From Deltaproteobacteria bacterium (lineage in GTDB: Bacteria; Desulfobacterota; Desulfobaccia; Desulfobaccales; 0-14-0-80-60-11): a stretch of 7,974 bases of DNA. The translations under genes and the position numbers were made by a program. Positions 1 through 5,802 of the stretch are shown here, in pieces. The notes beneath the pieces were generated by a model that saw nothing but the letters and a program-made list of their open reading frames with translations, searched no databases and was not told the origin of the DNA. The stretch covers positions 1-7,974 of the forward strand of contig JAFDHU010000086.1 in NCBI GenBank assembly GCA_019308625.1. The letters run 5' to 3'. Numbering within the stretch: position 1 is the first letter of the stretch; the number at the start of each line of letters is the position of its first letter.

Positions 1-1217
1 GGGGAGACGCCGTCGTCGGTGATGACATAGCGCTCATATTCCCCCGGGGACGGCTCCCGCACCACCGTGGACTCCACCCGGAAGGGCGGAAACTCCCCGG
101 CGGTGTGGGTGACCTGACTGTCGCCGAAGTACTGGTCCGTGAGGACAAATACCGGCATCTGGTAGCGCTCTGCCAGATGGAAGGCCTTGCCGGCCACGGC
201 GTAGCCCTGGGCCGGGGTGCCGGGAGCCAGCACCGCTCGGGGGGAGTCGTCCTGGCCGGCAAAGATGACAAACTCCAGGTCCCCCTGGGAGGTGCGAGTG
301 GGCAGGCCGGTGGAAGGACCGGGGCGCATGGCGATGACGCACACCAAAGGGGTCTCGGTCATGGCCGCCAGACCCACGGTTTCGGTCATCAGGCAGAAGC
401 CACCCCCGGAAGTGCCGGTCATGGCCCGGGCCCCGGCAAAGGAGGCCCCCACGGCCAAGTTCATGGCGGCAATTTCGTCTTCCGCCTGCTCCACCACCAC
501 TCCCCACTTAAGAGCCCGCTGGCTGATGGCGTTGAACAGGCTGGTCCAGGGCGTCATGGGGTAGCCGGAGATGAAGTTGAGGCCGGCCACCAGAGCCCCC
601 AGGGCCAGGGCTTCGTGGCCGCTGAGCAACAGGCGGGGCTCCGGCGGCGGGGCCAGCTCCGCCAGGGAGACGGCAAAGCTTTGGGTCCGGCCCAGGTCAT
701 GGCCGCTTTGGGCGGCCCGCCGGTTCCAGTCCACCACCTCGGCCCCCTTGGCGGCGAAGGTCTGCTCCAGGAGAGCCACCAGGCCTTCCACCGGCACCTG
801 CAGAAGCCCCAGCACCGCGCCGCAGGCCCCGGCATTGACGGCCATCTCCCCGGCCCGGGTGCCGGGCACCAGACTCTCATGGGAGAGAGCCAGAGACCTG
901 AGGCCCTGGGGCGGCTCCTTCACCCGGGAGGCATCATAGATGACGATGCCCTCCGGAGAGACCTCCTGCCGGTGCAGGTTCACGGTTTCCTGGTTGAGAG
1001 CCACCAGAATGTCCACGCCCTCCCGGGGGGAAAACCGGGGCCGGTTCGATACCCGGAGGACGTTGAACAGATGCCCTCCCCGAACGCGGGATTGGTAATC
1101 CTGGACAGTGAAGACCTGGGCGCCGTGGCGCACCAGCGCTTTACCCAGAGGCAGGCTAATGGAATGGACGCCCTGGCCCGCGGCACCGCCGATAAGAATG
1201 TTTAAATCAAAGGTCAA
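1..1217 (-). CDS. korA: 2-oxoacid:ferredoxin oxidoreductase, fused gamma-alpha subunit (KorA-like), 3' end outside window
   Basis: Subunit of the thiamine-diphosphate enzyme that interconverts 2-oxoacids (2-oxoglutarate type likely) plus CoA with acyl-CoA, CO2 and reduced ferredoxin in the cytoplasm. I translated all 405 visible codons and found no stop or frameshift. Residues 1-190 are the gamma domain, with GGAAGQG at 10-16 and SRVRGGH at 43-49. The alpha domain starts near 200, with ISGYPMTPWT at 216-225, the EQAEDEIAAMN stretch at 243-253, then a TSGGG segment and RPGPSTGLPTR, all typical of KorA-type subunits. The family is usually about 550-590 residues, so roughly the last quarter is missing. 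A stop codon lies four codons upstream in frame, and TTG at 1217 is the only usable start. It is preceded by a weak GAGAAGAG ribosome site and gives MTFDLNILIGG. The partner beta subunit would be expected just past the left edge. Substrate choice among 2-oxoacids cannot be read from this part. Confidence 0.93.
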   Translation of the reverse strand, partial: MTFDLNILIGGAAGQGVHSISLPLGKALVRHGAQVFTVQDYQSRVRGGHLFNVLRVSNRPRFSPREGVDILVALNQETVNLHRQEVSPEGIVIYDASRVKEPPQGLRSLALSHESLVPGTRAGEMAVNAGACGAVLGLLQVPVEGLVALLEQTFAAKGAEVVDWNRRAAQSGHDLGRTQSFAVSLAELAPPPEPRLLLSGHEALALGALVAGLNFISGYPMTPWTSLFNAISQRALKWGVVVEQAEDEIAAMNLAVGASFAGARAMTGTSGGGFCLMTETVGLAAMTETPLVCVIAMRPGPSTGLPTRTSQGDLEFVIFAGQDDSPRAVLAPGTPAQGYAVAGKAFHLAERYQMPVFVLTDQYFGDSQVTHTAGEFPPFRVESTVVREPSPGEYERYVITDDGVS

Positions 1218-1262
1218 AAGCTCTTCTCACTTTCTGAGCCCAAGACTCCTTGTGAAATTTAT

Positions 1263-1291
1263 AATTAACTGGCTGTCACTATGAATGTCAA
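1263..1291 (-). promoter_or_regulatory. Candidate sigma70-type promoter for korA
   Basis: On the minus strand a perfect TTGACA (1291-1286) is followed after 17 bases by TTAATT (1268-1263), which matches the -10 consensus at only three positions. A better -10, TATAAA (1263-1258), is 22 bases away, too far for a normal spacer. The AT-rich patch stands out in GC-rich surroundings and lies about 40-50 bases before the korA start. Plausible but unproven. Confidence 0.35.
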
Positions 1292-1451
1292 GGAATTAGT
1301 AGCGGCTCAGCCAAGCCCCTTTTATTTTACTGTAGGCACCGTCGCGGACTTGAGCAAGGCTACCCGGGAAATAATGGCAGGCACCGGCTTCCGGGTGGCC
1401 GGAAAAGCGGTTGGGCTGGAGCTGTGGCGGGAGGCCCAGGGGGTGTGCTAA
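1281..1451 (+). CDS. Possible small protein, 56 residues, unknown function
   Basis: ATG at 1281 opens 56 codons ending in TAA at 1449-1451, overlapping the stop codon of the convergent dnaJ by three bases. I do not recognise the product. It starts MNVKELVAAQPSPFYFTVG and has a likely helical second half ending GLELWREAQGVC. It reads like a protein: mixed acidic and basic residues, few rare codons and about two thirds G or C in third positions. The minus-strand reading of the same stretch is proline- and histidine-rich and looks like a shadow. A perfect TATAAT lies at 1260-1265, but I see no good -35, and there is no Shine-Dalgarno sequence. With a start site near 1272 the leader would be only about nine bases. 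No cysteine pairs, membrane segment or signal peptide is seen. It may be a chance ORF in high-GC DNA. Confidence 0.38.
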   Translation: MNVKELVAAQPSPFYFTVGTVADLSKATREIMAGTGFRVAGKAVGLELWREAQGVC

Positions 1452-2611
1452 TCGCTGTGCCAGTGGGTTACGGTTTTCCAAAGTTTTTTCAGCAGGCCTT
1501 CCTCCCCCGGGGGGTCGGAGGGGGCCGCGGTCAGATTCGGTTTCTGGCTATTGGACTCCTCTTTGGCCAGCTCTCTGAGCAGCTCCTCCTGACGGGGGGT
1601 GAGCCGGGTGGGAATGGTCACCTTCACCTGCACCAGCAAATCCCCCCGGCGGGAGCCTTTGGGATAGGGCACGCCCTCGTTTTTGAGGCGGATGATTTCG
1701 CCCGGCTGGGTGCCCGGAGGGATGGTGATTTCCTGAGAGCCGGTTAAGGTGGGGATAGTGAGGCGGGTTCCCAGCGCCGCCTGCACAAAGGAAATGGGCA
1801 CCTCCAGGCGCAAGTCAAACCCTTCCCGGCGAAACAACTCATGGGGCCGGACCTGCAGGATGATATACAGGTCCCCCGGCGGACCGCCGAAGCGGCCTTC
1901 GTTGCCCTCCCCGGCCATAATCAGGTGGGTGCCGCTCTCCATGCCCGGAGGGATTTTTACCTTGAGTTTCTTTTTTTCCCGCACCTGACCCTGGCCCTGG
2001 CAGGTAGGGCAGGACTCCGAGATAAATTCCCGCAGGCCGCCGCAGCGGGAACAAGTGGTGGTAATCTGGAAGATGCCGTGGGTGCGGGTGACCACCCCCC
2101 GGCCGCCGCACTGCGGACAGCGAATCTTCCGGGCCCCGGGCTTGGCCCCGGTGCCGCCGCAGGTGCGGCAGTTAATCAGGCGAGGAACTTCAATGGTGAC
2201 CTCGGTGCCCAGAGTGGCGTCCAGAAAGTCCAGCACCAAGTCATAACGCAGGTCGCTGCCCGCCTGCACCCGAGTCTCCCGGGCGGTGCCGAAGCCACCG
2301 AAGCCGAACAGGTCCTCAAAAATATCGCTGAAGGTGCGAAAGATATCGGTGAAGTCGTGGAAGCCCGTGAACCCGGTGGAGGAGACGCCTTCATGGCCGT
2401 ACAGGTCATAGAGCCGGCGCTTCTCCGGATCGTGCAGGACCTCATAGGCCTCGGCAGCCTCTTTGAACTTCTCCTCCGCTTCTTTGCTCCCGGGATTGCG
2501 GTCGGGATGATACTTGAGGGCGAGCCGGCGGTAAGCCTTTTTAATTTCATCGGGGGTGGCATCCCGGGCCACCCCCAAAATGCGGTAATAATCCTTGTTC
2601 TGGTTGGGCAT
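1448..2611 (-). CDS. dnaJ: Chaperone protein DnaJ (Hsp40)
   Basis: Co-chaperone that delivers unfolded clients to DnaK and stimulates its ATPase. At 387 residues it has the usual DnaJ length. The J domain spans about 7-70 with the essential HPD at 35-37. A short Gly/Phe region follows (about 75-108, including FSDIFEDLFGFGG). The zinc-binding region spans 148-208 with four Cys pairs: C148/C151, C165/C168, C187/C190 and C201/C204. The third repeat (CSRCGGLR) lacks the last glycine of CxxCxGxG. Beta-sandwich client-binding domains and a charged tail rich in Lys and Trp complete it. It starts four bases after the stop of the thiamine-binding gene and so is probably co-transcribed. A GGAGG lies about 19 bases before the ATG, inside that gene, with no close Shine-Dalgarno, so translational coupling is likely. 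No dnaK or grpE is in view, and I saw no CIRCE element or sigma32 promoter. A CbpA-like role is less likely, since CbpA lacks the zinc region. Confidence 0.96.
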   Translation of the reverse strand: MPNQNKDYYRILGVARDATPDEIKKAYRRLALKYHPDRNPGSKEAEEKFKEAAEAYEVLHDPEKRRLYDLYGHEGVSSTGFTGFHDFTDIFRTFSDIFEDLFGFGGFGTARETRVQAGSDLRYDLVLDFLDATLGTEVTIEVPRLINCRTCGGTGAKPGARKIRCPQCGGRGVVTRTHGIFQITTTCSRCGGLREFISESCPTCQGQGQVREKKKLKVKIPPGMESGTHLIMAGEGNEGRFGGPPGDLYIILQVRPHELFRREGFDLRLEVPISFVQAALGTRLTIPTLTGSQEITIPPGTQPGEIIRLKNEGVPYPKGSRRGDLLVQVKVTIPTRLTPRQEELLRELAKEESNSQKPNLTAAPSDPPGEEGLLKKLWKTVTHWHSD

Positions 2612-2615
2612 TGTG

Positions 2616-2915
2616 TTATTTTAAACGCGCCTCCACTGAACGGGTTTTGTTTCCCAATCCTACTTCCTTGTCACGGCGGTCATCAATGGCGATGTGGGTG
2701 ACCACCCGCTGCACCCCCCGGGCGAAGGGCAATTCATGCAGGTCCTGGGCCACCTTGAACAGTTCCGCCGGGGTGCCTGACAGTACCGTGCCCATATCCG
2801 TGAGCTGATGGGGGATGTTGTTGCGGCGCAGATATTCCTCCACCTGGGCAATGTATTCCCCCACGCTCACTTGGCCCAAGCCCAAGGGAATGATGCTGAT
2901 TTCCATCAGGGCCAT
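2616..2915 (-). CDS. MTH1187/YqgV family thiamine-binding protein
   Basis: A 99-residue cytoplasmic protein of the MTH1187 (YkoF-like, thiamine-binding) family. Members are small ferredoxin-like-fold proteins, about 100 residues long, that form tetramers, and some bind thiamine or its precursor. Visible marks are the N-terminal strand MEISIIPLGLG, the central DMGTVLSGTP and the C-terminal strand THIAIDDRRDK. The reading frame continues upstream to 3041, but the real start is ATG at 2915, because AAGGAGG lies six bases before it and the extension overlaps the preceding gene out of frame. It sits between the receiver gene (11-base gap) and dnaJ (4-base gap), so all three are probably one transcript. 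A link to thiamine-diphosphate enzymes such as the neighbouring KorA is tempting but is only inference. The exact ligand is unknown. Confidence 0.9.
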   Translation of the reverse strand: MALMEISIIPLGLGQVSVGEYIAQVEEYLRRNNIPHQLTDMGTVLSGTPAELFKVAQDLHELPFARGVQRVVTHIAIDDRRDKEVGLGNKTRSVEARLK

Positions 2916-2921
2916 TGCCGC

Positions 2922-2928
2922 CCTCCTT
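2922..2928 (-). promoter_or_regulatory. Strong Shine-Dalgarno site that sets the start of the thiamine-binding gene
   Basis: AAGGAGG on the minus strand, six bases before ATG 2915. It overlaps the TAA stop codon of the upstream receiver gene (2929-2927), so ribosomes finishing that gene end on this site. It rules out the longer reading of the downstream gene that starts at 3041. Confidence 0.8.
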
Positions 2929-3283
2929 ACAGATGATTGCGTAGCAGGCTGCGCAAGGTTTCCTTCAGGTCCGCCAGGTCCGAGGATTTCTGCACGTAGG
3001 CGTCGGCGCCCCACTCCGCCGGATCCGGCGGCGGCTGGCAATGGGAATAATAGATTAGTCTGGTACGTTTGCTGGTGCCTTTAACCATTCTGCCGGTTTC
3101 CAGGCCCGACATGTCTGGAAGGACGACTTCCAGGATGACCACATCGGGGTTGTAGGTGTCCACCATCCGAACCACATCCCCTCCCGAACCGGCCACCAGG
3201 ACTTCATAGCCTTCGTCCTGGAGCTCCTCGCGGCAGAGCCACCGTATGTGCGGTTCGCCGTCCACAAACAGGATGCGTCGCAT
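2927..3283 (-). CDS. Receiver-only response regulator with atypical acceptor site (Asp to Glu)
   Basis: A 118-residue single-domain receiver (CheY-like fold) with no output domain. The order of motifs is normal: MRRILFVDGEPHIRWL at the start, then PDVVILEVVLPDMSGLE at 46-62, LIYYSH with the conserved Ser at 80, and GADAYVQKS with the conserved Lys at 99. Two key positions differ from the family. The phospho-acceptor Asp is Glu52, and one of the paired metal-binding acids near the N-terminus is Gly9 (VDGE instead of VDDE). The Pro after the Lys is Ser. Normal phosphorylation is therefore doubtful, and Glu could mimic the phosphorylated state or leave only a binding module. ATG 3283 follows GGAGGGAGG. 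It is the first gene of a unit with the thiamine-binding gene and dnaJ, behind a good promoter. No histidine kinase is visible. Family assignment is sure; partner and role are unknown. Confidence 0.88.
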   Translation of the reverse strand: MRRILFVDGEPHIRWLCREELQDEGYEVLVAGSGGDVVRMVDTYNPDVVILEVVLPDMSGLETGRMVKGTSKRTRLIYYSHCQPPPDPAEWGADAYVQKSSDLADLKETLRSLLRNHL

Positions 3284-3342
3284 GCAGGAGCACCTCCCTC
3301 CTTTCGGCGCTCCCCCCGGGTCTCTGGACCTCCGCCTCCCTC

Positions 3343-3371
3343 AATATAATGCTTCGGTCAAGGTTTGTCCA
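3343..3371 (-). promoter_or_regulatory. Sigma70-type promoter for the receiver/thiamine-binding/dnaJ operon
   Basis: On the minus strand TGGACA (3371-3366; five of six match TTGACA), a 17-base spacer and TATATT (3348-3343; five of six match TATAAT). Transcription would start near 3336, leaving a leader of about 53 bases before ATG 3283. It is the only such match found in the 180-base gap after rarA, and it faces the operon. No heat-shock sigma32 motif or CIRCE repeat was seen here. Confidence 0.6.
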
Positions 3372-3382
3372 GCCAAAGTTGC

Positions 3383-3450
3383 GCCGACCTGCGCCCGGAC
3401 CCCATTGCCCTCAAATTCTGTGTCATCAAGTCCCTGCTCCACAGGTCGGC
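3383..3450. repeat. Inverted repeat in the rarA-to-receiver gap
   Basis: GCCGACCTG at 3383-3391 and its exact reverse complement CAGGTCGGC at 3442-3450 enclose 50 bases. The pair sits just upstream of the receiver-operon promoter and just after the rarA stop. It could form a stem in a transcript running on from rarA, or be a pair of protein-binding half sites. There is no T-run, so it does not look like an intrinsic terminator. It may be chance in GC-rich DNA. Confidence 0.35.
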
Positions 3451-3463
3451 CAGTGATTGCGGC

Positions 3464-4777
3464 CTATTTTTCGTGACTTTCCCCCCGGCGGCGCCGCCAG
3501 GCCGCGGCCAGCTCCTTCTCTTCCCCTTCCTCCCCGGGCTCATAGAATTTCTCTCCCCTAAGCTCCCCGGGCAGGTATTCCTGCTCCACCCAATGGCCGG
3601 GAAAATCGTGGGGATACACATAGCCCCGGCCGTGCCCCAGGGCGGCGCCATCCCGGGAGGGGTCCTGCAAATGGGCAGGCACCCCGGTGAGGCCCCTTTC
3701 CTCCAGGCAGACCTTGGCCCGGAAATAGGCCCGGGTGGAATGGCTCTTGGGAGCCAAGGCCAGATACATGGTGGCCTGGGCCAGGTGATACTCCGCTTCC
3801 GGCAACCCGACCCATTCCAGGGCCCGGGCCGCGGCCGCAGTCTGCTCCAAGGCCCGGGGGTCGGCCAAGCCCACATCTTCGGAGGCCAGAATCAGCAAGC
3901 GCCGCATGATGAAGCGAGGGTCCTCCCCCGCCTGTATCAGGCGGGCCAGCCAGTACAGGGCTGCGTCCACATCCGAGCCCCGGATGCTTTTGATAAAGGC
4001 CGAGATGGTGTCATAGTGGGCGTCGCCGCCTTTGCCGTAGGCCAGGTCCCGGCGGGGCAGGCACTCCTGCACCACCGCCAGGTCCACCGGGATGGTCCCG
4101 GAGGCATCTCGCGGGGTGCTTAACACCGCCAGCTCCAGGGTGTTCAGGGCCCGGCGGGCGTCGCCCCCCGACATGCGGGCCACATAATCCAGCGCCTCCT
4201 GGGTGATTTCCACGGGGTAAGTGCCCAACCCCCGCTCCCGGTCTGCCAGAGCCCGCCTCAGGATGGTGAGGAGCTCCGCATGGCTCAAGGGCTCAAACAG
4301 GAAAATCCTGGCCCGGGACAACAGCGGTCCGATGATCTCAAAATAGGGATTCTCCGTGGTGGCGCCCACCAGGGTAATAAGGCCCTCCTCCACGTGGGGC
4401 AGCAGGGCGTCCTGTTGGGCCTTGTTGAAGCGGTGAATTTCATCAATGAGCACTACGGTGCGGCGTCCCCGGCCCTGGAGGCGCCGGGCCTCCTCCACCA
4501 GCCGGCGCACATCAGCCACGCCGCTCATCACCGCGCTCAGGCTGAAGAACTCGCAGTCCAGCTCCACGGCCAGGAGCCGGGCCAGTGTGGTCTTGCCGGA
4601 GCCGGGCGGCCCCCAGAAAATCATGGAGGAAAACAGCCGCCCGGCCTTCAGGGCCCGCCACAGCAGGCGGCCGGGAGCCACCAGGTGCCCCTGGCCTACA
4701 AATTCCTCCAGAGTGCGGGGCCGCATCCGGGCAGCCAGGGGCTGCTCCGGCGCAAACAAAGAAGGATGTAGGTTCAT
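3464..4777 (-). CDS. rarA: Replication-associated recombination ATPase RarA (MgsA)
   Basis: AAA+ ATPase of the RarA/MgsA/WRNIP1 family, which acts at stalled replication forks, binds single-stranded DNA ends and SSB, and is related to clamp-loader subunits. At 437 residues it has the normal length. Visible motifs are Walker A GPPGSGKT at 56-63, Walker B VVLIDEIH at 108-115, sensor 1 GATTENP at 138-144, the arginine-finger region SRAR at 154-157, and sensor 2 GGDARRALN at 204-212. The C-terminal tetramerisation domain ends with the family signature GYVYPHDFPGHWVEQEYLP. The RFVGQ-type N-terminus (EEFVGQGHLV) is also typical. ATG 4777 is preceded by CCGGAG about ten bases away. A six-base stem (GGCGGG/CCCGCC, 4796-4811) lies directly upstream of that ribosome site. 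It follows the THUMP gene after 105 bases on the same strand and precedes the receiver operon, which has its own promoter. Confidence 0.96.
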   Translation of the reverse strand: MNLHPSLFAPEQPLAARMRPRTLEEFVGQGHLVAPGRLLWRALKAGRLFSSMIFWGPPGSGKTTLARLLAVELDCEFFSLSAVMSGVADVRRLVEEARRLQGRGRRTVVLIDEIHRFNKAQQDALLPHVEEGLITLVGATTENPYFEIIGPLLSRARIFLFEPLSHAELLTILRRALADRERGLGTYPVEITQEALDYVARMSGGDARRALNTLELAVLSTPRDASGTIPVDLAVVQECLPRRDLAYGKGGDAHYDTISAFIKSIRGSDVDAALYWLARLIQAGEDPRFIMRRLLILASEDVGLADPRALEQTAAAARALEWVGLPEAEYHLAQATMYLALAPKSHSTRAYFRAKVCLEERGLTGVPAHLQDPSRDGAALGHGRGYVYPHDFPGHWVEQEYLPGELRGEKFYEPGEEGEEKELAAAWRRRRGESHEK

Positions 4778-4882
4778 GAAAACGGTGCTCCGGATGGCGG
4801 GTTGGCCCGCCCCCGCGGCGCAGGCAGGCCACGCAACCCGGCATCCGCGACAGCCATGCCGAACTGCGCCTTCCTGTAAGGG

Positions 4883-5419
4883 CTACTTCACTTTGATAAA
4901 AGGATATCTTTCCTTCATGTCCCGGGTGATAAGGGTGAGGCCCGCCTGGTTATGGAGAATTTCCACAAACAAAATGACTTCCGGGGCGTGAAAGTCAATG
5001 CGGGCCTCGCGGCCTTCGGCGGCCAGTTCGTCCAGCAGGAAGCGGTCCAGGTCCTGTTCCACCGCCTGGCTGGAAATCTCCCCCTTGTACCCCCGGCGCT
5101 TGACTCGCACGTAGAAGGCCTTGCCGGCGATTTCCGGCAAAAACTTCCGGGCTTCCTGTTTCAGCCGGTCCAGAAGATTATCCAGGGTGAAGGGAAAGAG
5201 CACCTGGATGGGGGTGACGCTGCTGAGCATTCGGGGCAGAAAGGGCTGCTCCTCCCAGCGGCGCCGGAGAGCTTCCAGAAAGGCGGCCGGGTCGGCTACC
5301 TTGCCGATGGCTACCTCCCGGAAGCCGCTGGGGCGAAATTCCCCCAAATCCCCCAATTCCTGCAGCAGGCGGCGCTCCTGCCCCATCTGGCTGGTAAGGA
5401 CCAGGTTCCAGTCCTTCAT
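4883..5419 (-). CDS. Stand-alone THUMP-domain protein (Tan1-like), putative tRNA-binding
   Basis: A 178-residue soluble protein without signal peptide or membrane segment. The second half resembles the THUMP RNA-binding domain as found in the Tan1/THUMPD1 group. An amphipathic stretch (PFTLDNLLDRLKQ, 76-88) is followed by FYVRVKRRGYKG at 102-113, a helix (QAVEQDLDRFLLDEL), then IDFHAPEVILFVEILHN at 141-157 and a final strand AGLTLITRDM. In the family, THUMP domains bind the tRNA acceptor end and are usually fused to, or partnered with, a modifying enzyme. Eukaryotic Tan1 helps the N4-acetylcytidine enzyme. No methylase, thiolase or acetylase domain is present here, so any catalytic partner is elsewhere. 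The frame stays open upstream to 5710, but that part overlaps the divergent tatA gene on the other strand. ATG 5419, with GGGTGA five bases before it, is the natural start. Domain call fairly sure, function inferred. Confidence 0.8.
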   Translation of the reverse strand: MKDWNLVLTSQMGQERRLLQELGDLGEFRPSGFREVAIGKVADPAAFLEALRRRWEEQPFLPRMLSSVTPIQVLFPFTLDNLLDRLKQEARKFLPEIAGKAFYVRVKRRGYKGEISSQAVEQDLDRFLLDELAAEGREARIDFHAPEVILFVEILHNQAGLTLITRDMKERYPFIKVK

Positions 5420-5507
5420 GAGTTCACCCGTTAATTTTTGCAGGCATGCTTTTTGGTTATATTTTTGATATAGTATCAGAAATTCTGCTGCAACCAAGAG
5501 GCTTCCA
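5420..5507. promoter_or_regulatory. Divergent AT-rich intergenic region between THUMP gene and tat pair, with a palindrome
   Basis: This 88-base region must hold the promoters for the THUMP gene (leftward) and the tat pair (rightward). It is much richer in A and T than its surroundings. Candidate -10 hexamers are TATAGT (5469-5474, plus) and TATAAC (5461-5456, minus), but neither has a convincing -35. A 13-base palindrome, TGATA-tag-TATCA (5466-5478), covers the plus-strand -10 and could be an operator. AGAGG lies six bases before the tatA ATG. Confidence 0.45.
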
Positions 5508-5786
5508 ATGTTCGGGTACAGTTGGGGACCGATCCTCATTATTTTGTTGATTGTCCTGATTCTCTTCGGACCTAAGCGTCTGCCGGAGTTGGGGGAAAGC
5601 ATCGGCAAGGCCATCAAAAGCTTCAAAAAGGCCCATGAGGAGCCGGAAAGCCTCACCCAGCAGGAGGCCCAGAGCAGTGCCGACGCCTCGGGGGCAGCCC
5701 AGGCCTCCACCTGCCCCGCCTGCCAGAAGGAAATCAGCGGCGACTTCGCCTTCTGCCCCCACTGCGGACATCGCCTGAAGACCTGA
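5508..5786 (+). CDS. tatA: TatA-like Sec-independent translocase protein with C-terminal zinc ribbon
   Basis: TatA forms the protein-conducting assembly of the twin-arginine pathway, which exports folded proteins. The 92 residues read as a membrane helix (about 8-20), the hinge FGPKRLPELG at 20-29, an amphipathic helix to about 44 (SIGKAIKSFKKA), a polar linker, and a four-Cys ribbon with C69/C72 and C83/C86 (CPAC...FCPHCG). Helix, hinge and amphipathic helix are standard TatA. The zinc-ribbon tail is not part of ordinary TatA, whose tail is short and acidic. The polar residue normally at position 8 (Gln in E. coli TatA) is Pro here. ATG 5508 follows AGAGG by six bases. The next tat gene starts 16 bases after the stop, so the two are surely co-transcribed. 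No tatC lies in the window. By topology the ribbon would sit on the cytoplasmic side. Confidence 0.9.
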   Translation: MFGYSWGPILIILLIVLILFGPKRLPELGESIGKAIKSFKKAHEEPESLTQQEAQSSADASGAAQASTCPACQKEISGDFAFCPHCGHRLKT

Positions 5787-5802
5787 AGCTGCCGGGGGAG
5801 CC

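Noticed and set aside
105..1205. Long open frame on the plus strand across the whole korA region
   Set aside because: It is the antisense shadow of korA in GC-rich DNA. Its translation is Gly/His/Pro-rich and low in recognisable motifs, while the minus frame is an intact KorA.
1304..1329. Hairpin-like GGCT...AGCC followed by a T-rich run on the plus strand
   Set aside because: The stem is only four pairs and the run lies inside the possible small ORF, so it is too weak to call a terminator.
1296..1481. 61-codon minus-strand ORF overlapping the end of dnaJ
   Set aside because: Its composition is that of a shadow frame and it starts inside dnaJ. The plus-strand reading of the same bases is more protein-like.
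2916..3041. 42-residue N-terminal extension of the thiamine-binding protein
   Set aside because: It overlaps the receiver gene out of frame, lacks family similarity, and a strong Shine-Dalgarno site precedes the internal ATG at 2915.
3284..3382. Heat-shock control of the dnaJ operon (sigma32 promoter or CIRCE)
   Set aside because: No CIRCE repeat and no sigma32-type hexamer pair was found. The sequence fits an ordinary sigma70 promoter better.
3358..3876. 172-codon minus-strand ORF running past the rarA stop
   Set aside because: It is an out-of-frame reading of rarA rich in Pro, Trp and Arg, with no family motif.
5420..5710. 97-residue N-terminal extension of the THUMP protein
   Set aside because: It runs antisense through the tatA gene and the intergenic region. 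ATG 5419 with its own ribosome site is the sensible start.
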